Source of the DNA: Membranipora membranacea
Taxonomy: Eukaryota > Bryozoa > Gymnolaemata > Cheilostomatida > Membraniporidae
Reading direction: 5' to 3'
Assembly (NCBI GenBank): GCA_914767715.1
Contig: OU612071.1
Span: 20,642,948-20,706,947, forward strand
DNA length: 64,000 nucleotides
Shown here: in pieces, positions 36,101 to 48,300 of the stretch
Numbering within the stretch: the stretch's first letter is position 1
How the letters are laid out: each line of letters begins with the position of its first letter
Position numbers and translations under genes: made by a program
Notes under the pieces: model-generated
Seen by the model: only the letters and a program-made list of their open reading frames with translations
Told to the model about the DNA's origin: nothing
Database searches by the model: none

Positions 36101-39100
36101 TGGAATTACCACAACTATTGTTTGCCAAATGTTAGATATGGTCGGAGTAAGCTGTTACTGATATCGAATATAGGGATGGGTGTGTCTGGGATAGCAGCCA
36201 GCTTCTCTGTTAACTTACCGATGCTGACAGCTATGAGATTTCTATTGGGAGTTTTCGTTGCTGGAGCCAGAAACTCAGGATTTGTTCATAGTATGTACCA
36301 CTTATAATAGTGAATGAGTTGTTGCATCTCTCAATCCCAGGCTAAGTATACCATAAGCCATCAAGCCCCACAAGCAGACCTGCACTGTCTCTTTTGTCTG
36401 TCTTTTTTACATTTACTTAGTTGATAAGAAGTGCGTAGCATACATGAGAAACTCATTTACACATTCACCATACAAGTAAACTCTAACCACGATCTCATAG
36501 TTCCTGCATCTCTGCATCGTTTCTATACTTTTATGATATGGTATAATAAAAGTTTCATTGTTTTGCATACATACTAGCAGATCCGAAATCAAGAGGGACA
36601 TCCTGGTGGAATGCTAATATCTATAGGATTAAAGTTTGAGTGTCAAGACATTGTATTCCATTTTTAGCGTGTGAGATAGTCTGCTCCAAATACATGGCGA
36701 CCATGACCTTCCTACATGAGCCGCTGTACGCTATCGGAGCTTTGTTCACTGTTGGACTCGCTCAGCTTCTCAATAATTGGAGACATTTTCAGCTGGCCTC
36801 TGCCTGTTTATTCCTCCTGGGTGTGCCCTTTTACTGGTATGTTGACCTGTATTACCACATCTGACCTATAAAATTGAATATGATAAACATCTGAGGTGAT
36901 ATTTCTTCATTAAGTCTGGCTGCCCAGTTTTCCACAGTTAATAGTGCCGTAAATGATATTAATTAATTCATTGTAACGATTAAATTTGAACTTCCATGAA
37001 CTAACATCAATTTATATTAAGTGACGGATCACATGCTCTCAATTAATATACAAGCAGCCATTAATTTGTCTCTTTCTCAGGCTTATTCCAGAATCACCCA
37101 GATGGCAGCTAAGTATGGGATATAAAGATGATCCAGTTAAATACTTCAAAGTGTCTGCGAAAAAGAGCAAAATAGAGATTCCAGATAAGCTCGATGTTTA
37201 TTTGGAATATCAGGTATCACTTAAACAGCGCTTTTCATATCCCAGATACTGACAACAGAGACTAAAGAATGTTTTCATTACATGAAGTCCTTATAGAAGA
37301 TTTGTTATGCTCAGTCAATCTGCCACCATATCGTATGGAAATGGGAATAAGATTGGTCATGGCATGCTCCTGCCTATTTAATAACATGATATCTACTTAA
37401 GGTATGATGGTGCTACCCCTTGGAAAAATTTGCTTCCTAGATCAGTATATGTTTATTATACACTTATACAGATTCTGAGCTAGTGAGAAGTTGAATGTCT
37501 TGGACTACCATAATCTTAAATTCTAATCACCAACCCTACTTGAACTTGAAAAATAGTGTTCATTGTCTTGTCTGCAGCCGAAGAAGGAAGGAAACGTTCT
37601 GTCTCTTTTCAAGACTACGAACATCCGTAATAAGACTTTGGTGGTCAGTAGTCTGTGGTTTACCTGCGGTATTGTTGGCTTCGGAATGACATTCAATGTT
37701 GGTAAGTGTTTATCTGGCAAGGTTGCCCAGGATTCATTTCACCCAACACACTTTTTTTTAATCGCAAAGTCAAGCTTGTCAAATTGAGCGGGAGGGAGGG
37801 GTCAAGGCCTCAGACTCAGGATTGCAGTAAACTACATGTTTTTCAGGCTGTTACCTGAATTCTCTCGATCCCTAAATTAGAGTGAAATTCCATCGAATGA
37901 ATCCATCAGTGGTGTTTATTGCCCTCTTTTCTCTCTCGCTGTTTCAGGTAACTTGGCTGGCAATATCTTCCTTAATTCATACATATTAAATGGAGCTGGC
38001 CTACTGACATTTGTTGGTATATGGTACATAGACCTGGGAAGGCGCCATTCGATAGCCTCAGCTTTCCTTATAACAGCCGTTATATCCGTCATAGTTGTGG
38101 TTCTTGAAAAATCTGGTAAGTGACACTATCAGTATGCAATTTTATCAATTTCATATTGCGTTGAATAAAGCCATTCAACAGTTCAACCTGTAAAAAGTGA
38201 AGTAACATGCTATACCACATTTTATTCGCAGCAGTTAATTTGTCAGATTGAAAGCCTTTGTGGCTGGTCCTTATAGGTCCTGGATAATAATAATGGTGAA
38301 TTAAGAAAGAAATACCAGCTGTAAAGAATATGCTGGATAATCAATAGCCTCCTCTTACTGGATAACAAATGTGTAGGATCTTAGCCTATAACTTATTTAC
38401 TTATGAACTTATGCTTTAGAAAAACTAAATGACCATTATCGCTTTGCTCTTCATTATATTTTCATTGTTACTGTTCCTAGGAGCTGGCAGCATTGTAATA
38501 GCATGTGTTGCTATGTTGGCCAGTGCTGTGGTCGGTTGCATCTTCATGTTTCTTTATGTTATCTCGGCTGAGATTTTTCCGACTACTATGAGAGTAACAG
38601 CCCTGGGAATGTGTTCTGGTATAATGAGGATAGGAGGAGCTCTAGCTCCTTTTGTTGCCCTACTTGTGAGTACATTACTGGAAGATTTATAATAGTTCTT
38701 CTGGCAGCCGGTCGATTTTAATTTTCTCTGTGAAGAAAATGCTTATCCAGATGTCTGCATATATGCATGCGTCAATCAAACCTGTTCTGCAAATTATAAG
38801 AGTAAGGTGATGGGTTTTTTAATACTTTATTGGTTTATCTTTGTAGTTGTTTCCTTGTGACAAAAGAGAGGATAATCCTATATGTAAGCTCCTTGACATA
38901 ATTTTGTTTGGACATTACTATGCATTAATTTTGTCTGCGATTAAACATGACTCGCATGTACCACTGCTGTTTTTGTAGAATGATTCTGTACCCGACTTAC
39001 CTTATATCTTATTTGCTGCCCTGTCGCTTGCTGCTGGAATTATTGGAATCAAAATCCCCGAGACAAAAGGGCGAGATATTCCAGACTCATTGCATCGTGA

Positions 39101-39371
39101 GTAAATAATAACTTACTCTTTTCATTTAACATCAACCTTGCCATGAACTAAAAGCATCAAATGTTCTTACATATCCCGAGTATTCCCACTAGTGAGTTAT
39201 GTTTTTTACATATTAAGGGAGGTTCATCAGAATCTTTGTTAACTCCTAGCTGTTTCTATTACAGAGGCGGAGAATGAGTTACCCCTTAGTTCAATTGTTT
39301 GGTGCAGAAATGCTAAAGACGCTGACTCCGATACTGATGATGTAGACTCAATCTCACAGACCAAGCTCTGA
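33182..39371 (+). CDS. SLC22-type solute carrier A, complete, 12 exons
   Basis: Exons 33182-33287, 34217-34372, 35072-35196, 35447-35553, 36136-36290, 36668-36836, 37081-37213, 37578-37701, 37948-38115, 38481-38665, 38979-39096 and 39265-39371 all have GT-AG borders. They join without a break to 550 residues, the normal size for this family of plasma-membrane organic ion/zwitterion transporters. Seen: first membrane helix at ~37-57; a long outer loop (~58-130) with cysteines at 63, 90 and 112 and sequons at N78, N100 and N103; the family signature LSDRYGRSKLL (~162-172); PESPRW (~276); GRRHS; SAEIFPTTMR; and PETKGRDIPDSL (~503). The C-terminal tail is acidic. Substrate cannot be told from sequence. 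The start ATG is followed by a second in-frame ATG three codons on. Confidence 0.93.
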
Positions 39372-39391
39372 AGGATTGTGTCACAATTCAT

Positions 39392-39397
39392 AATAAA
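39392..39397 (+). terminator. Polyadenylation signal, transporter A
   Basis: AATAAA lies 20 bp after the stop codon and is conserved at the same place in transporter B. This implies a very short 3' UTR, unless later signals are used. Confidence 0.5.
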
Positions 39398-40137
39398 CAC
39401 CAGACTGCCAAAGCCTGCAGACTTTTATCAACAATTTACAACAGATTGCCTAATCTGTAAACTTATTTGATTAAGTAATTTCTTCAGAAAATATCAACAA
39501 TTCCTTTTTAGCATTGGACAAATCAGCTTTGATTTCTTCTGATTTAGTCATGACCCATAATAGCTCTGCCACTTTCTGGTGCTGTACACAGTTTTAGTCA
39601 AAATGAGAAATATTTACATTAAATATAGAATCGCGGAATAATTTTCATTGCAATCACTTTGATCATAGCTTAACAGTTAGGCTGATGGCTGAAGCTTCTA
39701 TCTGTGTCAGGACCCCATTCTCTCGATCCTAACGTCAATAACAGCATGTACTGCGAATACATGTCAAGTACACATAGCTCTATTATTGGAAGATAAGAAA
39801 TGACAATTTAATAAGCTATAAACCATGATAATATGTAATAGTGAGATTTTATCTGAAGAATGTGTCTTTTTGATCACAGTTTATTTACATAAAGTGTCCT
39901 TTCCATTAGGCTAATTTTAAGATCATGTCACTGACCTTTTCCTAATACAAACATATCATATACTCATCACGGTTAGGCTTATCCTGAATTGACCACTTGA
40001 TAGGGAATTGGATCCCCACATGAGTTTTAAGTTTTGTCACCAAAAGATTGCTAGTTGTTTGAGTAGATTTGTTAACTTTAGTTGAACACATCATTTGGAC
40101 TTTCATTGGTAAAAGTTTCGATGCAAACGGAGAGCAA

Positions 40138-40253
40138 ATGTCGACTATCCATGTGAATGACTTGAGAAGAAAAGAGGATCTCATAGAGCAGATAGGTTAT
40201 GATGCCGCATTGAAAAAAATATGCTACTGGAAGATATCTGGTGTTCCAGTTCA
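40138..40253 (+). pseudogene. Orphan SLC22 exon 1, frameshifted
   Basis: This block matches exon 1 of the gene starting at 62945 (MSTI-VNDLRRKEDLIE-IG), including its donor GTGAGT. It has one extra A (TTGAAAAAAATATGC against CTGAAAAAGTATGC), which shifts the frame before the exon ends. Intron homology continues to ~40633 and then stops, so no exon 2 follows. It is the broken edge of the segmental duplication. Confidence 0.85.
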
Positions 40254-40633
40254 GTGAGTTTTCTTACTTCAATACTTGATTGATGCTGCTGATGTAGTTA
40301 TGAACCATATGATAAGCTATAAGTTGGAATTGATGTTTTGAACCCTCGCTGCTGGAAAAAGGAAAAATCAGAGGTAAGCACGGATGAAAACTCTCTGAGA
40401 TTTCCTCCGTTTTGGCAGGAGATAGTTCTCTTTTAGACAGTTTTAAATTCAGTGGTGGTTGTCCTGGTTTTCCATGACTTTGCCATTTGCGGATTACTCA
40501 GCCTTCATGTTAATAATCTTAAAGCCAACATCATCATTATTTTGCCTAATTGCAGTAGCAGCGATATTCTAAGGACTTGGTATAAATAAAAGAACAAGCA
40601 TATTCAAACATTGCTGCCATGTTCACTACACTA

Positions 40634-41520
40634 CAAAACTATAGGGGATCATAAAATTGGGTAGAATGAAGTGTTCCTTTGCATTCAGCGGATCACACAT
40701 CGTATATCCTCAAGAGCAGTAAAGATATGCTTCATTAGATTTCACGAAATTTTTATAGGTGTTAGTAAAATGTCATCACATTAATATCTAAATATTATGC
40801 ATACATTTTGAGGAAGCTAGTACCGGCTGAAAGTCATCAATCTTAATTATTTCCTGATATGCTTTGTAGCATTCCACATAGTTTTTGGAGCCATTGAGTA
40901 AAAAGTATCAATCATTAATTGTGATCACCTGCAGCAATTTCTGAATACATTTCAAAGCACTTCACAAAGTATTTCATGTTGATGGGAAAAGTATTTTAAT
41001 CATTATTTCATATCACATGCAGTGTTTTGCATTCCGGAAAGTAACTGGCATTATCCAAAGATTCACTGCTATCATAAAAATTGATAAATCATATAGTACA
41101 TATCTGATATGCTTCTTTGCATTCCTGAAAGTAGTTTGTTTTATTAAGCAAAGCATAATTATCACCTAGTGGCATTTGTTATTGAACCATTCCGATCTTT
41201 TAGCCCACAATGTACGACAACTCTGATTCAAAGCAGACAGAGGCTTGCATCTGAATAATTATTCAAATTATTGCAAATATTGTAGTGTTGATAATGAACT
41301 GTTTTATTTTTGTAGAAAAAATTTGTAATCAATGGGAAAAACTGCCTGAAATTTTGTACAAATGCACTGGATATAAGAATATTATTTCTATAATTTTCCG
41401 TAACACTGAAAGACATAACGCACCATGAAGCGAGCAAATATTTTTATTTGCACAGAATGACATCATTTTTCGTGCCAGTTTTTCTTAAATGCATGCAGCG
41501 AAATACTACATATCTCGGAA
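40634..41520. other. Intergenic, weak internal similarity only
   Basis: No gene is seen. Phrases such as GCATTCC-GAAAGTA and TTGCATTCC recur two or three times between 40860 and 41150, suggesting degraded tandem sequence. Confidence 0.4.
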
Positions 41521-41815
41521 GTCATAAAGTACTTCAAAGGGTCATACAGAATAGAGATAGAGTACTACTACTTCAAATAAAGTACTGGAAAGTTATATCA
41601 AGTATTAGCAACAATGATAAAATTCTACTAGAAAAAAATGAGTAATGGAAAGAAAAAAAGTGCTCAAGGAAACAACGAAATAAAGTACTAGGGAGTAATA
41701 CAAAGTACCAGAAACAATGCAATTAAGAAAACTCCAGGGAGATATAAAGTTTTAAAAGGAATAAGGTACTCAAAAGAAATACAGTACTACGATGCAATGC
41801 AGTATTAGAAAATAA
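41521..41815. repeat. Purine-rich tract with recurrent AAAGTACT motifs
   Basis: AAAGTACT or one-base variants (GAGTACT, AAAGTACC, AGGTACT, CAGTACT) recur at irregular 20-60 bp spacing, at ~41526, 41560, 41579, 41682, 41703, 41764 and 41782, in an A/G-rich background. It is non-coding and looks like a cryptic, degenerate repeat. Confidence 0.5.
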
Positions 41816-42318
41816 TATAAACATATTTTTAAGAAAAAATTAATGAATAGAAGTGCTGCAACGTAATGGACCAATAGGAAGAAAAAAAATCATTTGAATG
41901 TACTGAAGTAATAGAAAGTGGTTTTTTTGGGAAGGAAACTTAACTTCTCATATCTTGCTTTTGAACTGTTGGGACTCGACTTGACACCCACCGAAAGCGT
42001 AGAGCATACTCTCATCAACCTTTGGACAGTAAGAGATTGAGGAGAGTTTTATCCACATTATAAAGAAGAGACAACTTTCTTCCCAACAACTCTAAAGCAA
42101 GAGCTGGTGAGCATTGACTCATCAGAAAAAATTTGTTGACAGGCTAAAGAGAGTGTTGATGTACAAGGAAAAGTGATGAAGCAATGATTTAAGAGGAGGG
42201 TAATCTGTTAACCAAATCCTTGGAGTTGGTGCCCAGATTGACCTTCTTTTTCAATCTGACACAGCTGAGCTTTTCAATAGCTCCGTATACACACTTCATG
42301 GAGCTGTTGTATTTTACG

Positions 42319-45300
42319 TTAAAAAACAAAAATGAGCTGAAAGGCCAAGGTCAGTGCTGAGGGAAAGTCCTGCACCTCATAGCAGGTCCCTCCTTCAGCA
42401 CAGACCTTGAATCTTCCATTGAAACAATTTGTAACAACATTTGTTACCTTCTCTGCTACTGTTACTGGGTCTGTAGTGGTGAGTACCTCTGCGAGGTTCA
42501 TCTTGTGGCTCAGCTTTTTCAGTTCTTGTGTTATCAATTCTAAAACCAGAAGAAAAGATGGTTAAATGACAATGATCATCGCAATGGTACTATGGGGAAC
42601 GTAACTCCTATGCAAAAGTGATCTTCTCTCCAATACCACATATTCAAACAAAAGACATAATTCAAGAATCTTTCTACAAAATAATTTGAACACAGATAAG
42701 TAATTTCGACTGGCTGATTCCACCTCTTAGGAGCTGCTGGATGCCAAGGGTTCTAACAATTTTATTGGATATATTAATCAAATTTAGTTTGAAAGTTCTA
42801 TTGGGATAAGGGTATGATACCAACGCTAATTCATTGCCTTTTTCGGATATATGAATGGACCAAATATGTAAACGTTGATACCTTAACCTTGGTTTACTCT
42901 TTTCTAATTGGGCTTAATAAGTGACAATGAGTTCTTTGTAAAAGCGTAGTAACAATCAATAAAATACTAACCTGCGGTATCACATTCTTTGAACCAGTCG
43001 GCCAGGTATCCCTTCAGCTGGGTTTCTTGGAAGGATGGTTGCATCCTTTCAAACTCCTTTCGAATCTTCAATATAAAAATAAAAGGCCCTGCCCTGCTAA
43101 ATTCAACAAAGTAATCTAAATCTGTTTTACAACCTTGCACAGTTTCATAAACTGTCAAAAATGTTGCACTCCAAAGTCTGTTCCAAAACCACTTCCTAAA
43201 CAGAAGCGCATAAACACATATTCAAGGTAACCAATTTATTGATTTCATCTCAATTTTAGACACCACCATAAAAATGGTTCATTGCAATTCACCCAAATCA
43301 CAATGTTAGCTGAAGGGCTAACATGCTGTTCATCTTGATTCAGATAAAGTTACCCGAGTGGGAAGTGCTCATTACTTAATGTTGACATATTTTTTTAATG
43401 CCTGTTTACAGTTTATGCTTGGTAAGTGATTATGAAATCCTTACCGCTTCTTGGTTTGTCTTGAAAATAGGAGGGAAGACATCCAACACCTTCTCTATAG
43501 TGGGTTCTTCTGTACTTATCCATGCACGCCTGTACACATATGTCTTATGCATTGCCGATTCCTCCTCTCTCCCGTAAGTTGATGTTGATTCAAGCTCACC
43601 AACTGTAAATTAATAAAAGATTAATTAATACTATTCTTAAAAAAAAAGTGAAGCCAGTAGATAGCTGCCTGACACAGAAAAAAATGGTATTGAATTGTTT
43701 AAAAACCAGTTAAAATTGTCAGACGGGCTGGGGAGGAAACTGATTAGTACACTCAACATTTTGTGTACTGTTAACCTTCTTTAAATTTTCTTTTATTCCC
43801 TTACCTATTTTCCTATACTCCTCCTGATTGATGAGGGCTTCAGGTACTAAAGCTGCCTCCTGTAATCTCACCCTCGCCCTTGGAACTTGGCTTCTCTGTT
43901 CCTGAAGGCCATCATCAGTGTACCGTCCTGATATGGTTCCTCTTGGAACAACCACTCCTGAAAAACATGTCAGTTATTAAACTATAATATTTAACTAATG
44001 CTTAGCCGTCTTATCATGTTTAGAAATTATTGACATGTGTTATAACTGTATGAAGCGATTTCAATCCGTCAATGACTTAGTAATCAGTGGTTAGACAGGT
44101 TTCTTACAATTGTTAGTCCTCCTTTTACACGCCATGCGAAAAATTGGATAAGAAGCAAATACTTGATCAGTCAAATGGAATGCAAGTCATTTGCGAAAAA
44201 ATTCAATTATGATACATGAAAAGATTGGACCAATGATTTAAAACTTAGATGTCCAGTTTTTGAGGCGATCTTGTCACCAAGACATGGAAACATGGCAACC
44301 AGCCACCTAGCCATATGTGACTTAACCACCCTGTTCACGTAACTACAAACACGAATTTGTTAAATATACTGAATATGTATATATATTATATATTGAAGAT
44401 CATTTGCAATAGAATGAGTATAACCCTGAAACATGTACACACCTTGCTTTGTCTTACAAACAGGCATATGTTTCCAAATATTTCACAAGGGGCTTTGTAA
44501 TTGCCCATGTTGACAACGCATTGGCATCAGTGTTTCGTGTATCATGTATGTATGCATGTATGTGTGTGTGTGTGTATGTGTGTATGTGTGTATGTTTGTA
44601 TGTATGTCTGTATGTATGTAGTCATCATTCACAAACAAGACTCCCAGTATAAGACTCACCTCTTCCCAAGGTACTCTGAGTACTTAATAATGACGTGCTC
44701 AATGAAAATCTCCAAGATCCCTGAGCGATGTCTCAGAGGCATTGTGGCCGTTGGAGGTAAGTTCCGGAGCTTCTCCAGCTTTTCCCCCTGGAACTTTGGG
44801 TACAAGAGACATGTGTCTAGCACCAGGTTTTGGATCTACAAAAAATTATAGCATAACATGAATCAAGTGGTAGAAAGAATTGATTTGATCGTATTGTTAT
44901 GCATAAAAATGTTCTGAGCCCTAAAACCTAATTTGAGAAGTCGCAATTTTGAGAAAATAAGTTTATCATCAAGCTCAATAAATTATAGTTACCCTCCCTT
45001 ACCAAAATAACAGAACACAGTTCCTAATATTATTGACTAAAGCGGCGCCTAGCGATGGTGGTATCTTAAGTCGATTACTCAGCACTCTAGGTTTGTCGTG
45101 CTAAGCAGTGGAAAATGTTCTAATGGGTTTGGTTCTCCTTCGCTTTCCAGCATCTCAAATTTCTCGAGCTACAGGTACAATAGTTAATTTTCCCAGAAGC
45201 TGTGGTTGATGTTCTGATTTTTCTTCAAATTTAGGGAGGCCATTTCATAGCAAGTAGTACCTTGTACCATTGTCATATATAGGTGAAAACTAAAGGTTTC

Positions 45301-48300
45301 AATCTTTCCCATACTTCGGGGATTAACGCATTATCAACACGTAAGGAGCCTTGGGCTGAGAATTGGACATGCCCCCCCCAAAGTTTGAATAAACCAACAT
45401 CATAACCATAGCTCAGGATGGCAATTGATGCTGCAAAAGCAGTAATTTATGTGACGCTTAACTATAAGTTCCAACAAACAAAGTAATGCACCATATTGAT
45501 CTATTTTCAAAGTCCGACCCAAATATCTTGTATAGGTGTTTTGTAGTCATCTTGTACATGATAAGGTTGATTAAAAATCAGATGTCATATCACACGCCAG
45601 ATATTGAAGCATGGGCGGAGAAATACTAGTTGCCTTAGAGGCTAGGCTGCAATATCTGCGCCCATTTGCACTCAATTTCCAGGCAGGCCGGAGCACACCT
45701 GGGGGTCCAATCAAAACCCAGTGGGATTAGAACCCACGACCTTCAACATTTGCATGCTGAATGGGCGGCGCTCTTACCAACTGAGCTACCTCCTATTCCT
45801 AAAAGATTATGATCATTTATACTTACAAAATTGTTTATGTTGTAACCGTTTTCTATAGCAAGATTCGGATTCTCAGCTCTTCGATTCATATAGATTCCTG
45901 ACTGACTCTGTGAAAAAATTAACCAAGTAATCTTTGAAAATTTCATAGGAAACGAAATACCCAAAATGAGAAAGCTGTCTGCAGGAGAACTATTTTATTA
46001 TTTAGCATATGCTTGAAATGGCACAATTTATTCCTAGCCTCTCACCTGTCACCAAATTTGCAAACCGAAATCAGTCTTTGCCAGGGACTCAATAATAAAC
46101 CTAGACAGGACTAGCCTTGTCACGCGGCCACTGGTTCTTGTTGTTTTTTTGTTTTTTGACCAAAAAACAAACACCCAGTGGCCGCATGACAAGGCAAAGA
46201 CAGGACACTATTTGGAGCATTTACATTGAGGCGCTGAGGCATTTAATTGTGGGCAACGCAACAACATTGGAAGTGTAGAAGCAATGATGCTATCATTGAT
46301 TTACTGTCAAAAATCCATCAGGTTATTTGTCAATAACTCTGTCTAATTTGATCGGATTTTGAGTTTGAAAATTACAATAGATTTAGCAGCTTGTCCTGAA
46401 CAGATTGATATTTTGGGCAAATAAATAGAGTTAAGTAAATGACAAGATGCACCTGATTGTAAAGCTATTTTCAAATTAAAAATCTGAACAAAATTGGTCA
46501 AGTTATGAACAAAAAACCTGGATTATGGACAATAAATCAATGATGGCATAATTGCTTCTACACCTTCCAATGACGTTACTTAGCTCCACAATTAAGTGGC
46601 TCACTTCAGCTGTATATGGCGTCCTGTTTGGGTTTTTATTAAGTCTATGGTCTTCGCTAACATTAAGTCCCAAGTAAACTTGCCATAAACAAATATCTAG
46701 CTCGTATTTGGGGCTCTGTAATTAGGAGTTGTTTTCACATTTTTGCAACAATAAAATAATCCGATTCAGAATTGTTCTCCCTTATGCTACCAAACCGGTG
46801 TATAAAATTAGTCCACTGCAGTAGCATTATGATTGATGCACAATATTCTAGGCTTGTGCCCTATCCAGCAAGTTGCTTCCTGTTGATAGCCAGTCTGCGC
46901 ATGTGCGGACTGTTGAGGCATACGTTCGTCTCTACAGCATAGGGTTTGAACTAATTCACCTAGTCTGAGTACCAAAAATGGGAAAACAATGGAAACCCTT
47001 AATTTGTAAATAGTTGGGCCTAAATGGAACACTGGTTTTGATATCTCATAACCTTGAACCCTGGGAGTTGCCTTTCTTGATGGAACGCATCGCCACCTCT
47101 GCTGTGCTGCAGAGATAGACTATGTCACAAGGCTATCCTGCAAGCAGAATGGTTGATAGCTGATAGGAAATTTATAGCTGTGGTTTGCCAATATGACAAT
47201 ATAGTCTTTTCTTATCTTATGATACCTCATACAATCATATGTGAGTTGAATAAACTCTCACCTGTGGTGTAATTTCTATTGCGGTTGCTGTGGATTCGCC
47301 AGATGGTGATTCTGCTTCGGTTATTTTCGATAGGTCCAAATTCTATAACAGAATTGATAATCTTGGCTATGTATATTGAAAGAGGAGCATCAAGGATAAC
47401 AAGTCAAGACACAATGTCAAAATAATCAGAAGAAGTTCATCACAAAAGTTTTATCTACTTTGGAGTTGCGACATCATTTATTTGCCAATTAAAATTTCAT
47501 TTCCTTCAAACCACTGATATATGCGGGGAACATATGGAACCCTGAAGGCTATGTATGTATGGTATTTTAATTGACAAATAAATGATGTCGCAACTACAAA
47601 GTAGATAAAACTGTGGTGTTGAGCTTCTTTGATTAATTTGATATTGTATCTTGATTTGTTGGATGGAAAGAGAACATAACTAACCCTGAACAACCATATG
47701 ACTATTTATGAATGGTTCTGTACTCAGAATCAGAAAAGCAATTAGCTGACCCTTGTAAATTTTTGTCATGCAGCTTGCCTGAGGTTTTGAAATTTGTTAC
47801 TAGGGCGTCAATCAATGCATGTTGATAGGCTGCCAGATCTCAAGCTTCATTCAGATCCTGACACAAAGCTTTAAACTGATATCATATCTCCACTAATAGC
47901 CAAGCTATGTATTTTAACACTGATCCATAAATTCAATTATATAATTGCCTGAAACCAACTTCCGGTCAAGCAGACAACCACATGATAATGGTCTAATGGC
48001 AATAATAACTAAAGACTCACTGTGTAAGTGTAATATTATAATTTTACCTTTGGCGTTGATATGACTTTGCTGCTGTATGCAGCCATTAGCCCTGTCTGTT
48101 CTGTCTTCACCGCCTACAATAAAACTTGAACTATGAGATCTGACAAAGAATTTTGAATGTACTTAATTAATAATGGATAGACTGTCGCGATTACATATCT
48201 TCATCGACAATAAAAAAACTTAAGTAAAAAAACTTTAGCTAAATATCAATTAGATGCATGCTAATATAATCAGTCATGTGTTAATCCTTGCCTTACTAGG

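Larger units (their letters stand above)
32215..40633. repeat. Segmental duplication, copy 1 (~8.4 kb)
   Basis: It matches 55243-63742 in the same orientation. It starts at TATTTTTAGACATCAGATG and runs through all exons and most introns of the SLC22 gene, the 3' flank, and exon 1 plus part of intron 1 of the next SLC22 gene. Homology stops at TGCCATGTTCAC. Much of it is above 90% identical by eye, with more divergent tracts around intron 6-exon 7. Confidence 0.9.

Noticed and set aside
44461-44570. Possible missing exon of the SAMD3-like gene between exons 8 and 9
   Set aside because: There is a coding-like stretch with a donor-like GTGTGT on the minus strand, but no acceptor AG and conflicting frames.
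44449-44851. Plus-strand open frames rich in C, V, Y and M
   Set aside because: They are read through the TG/TATG microsatellite and across a minus-strand exon; composition is an artefact.
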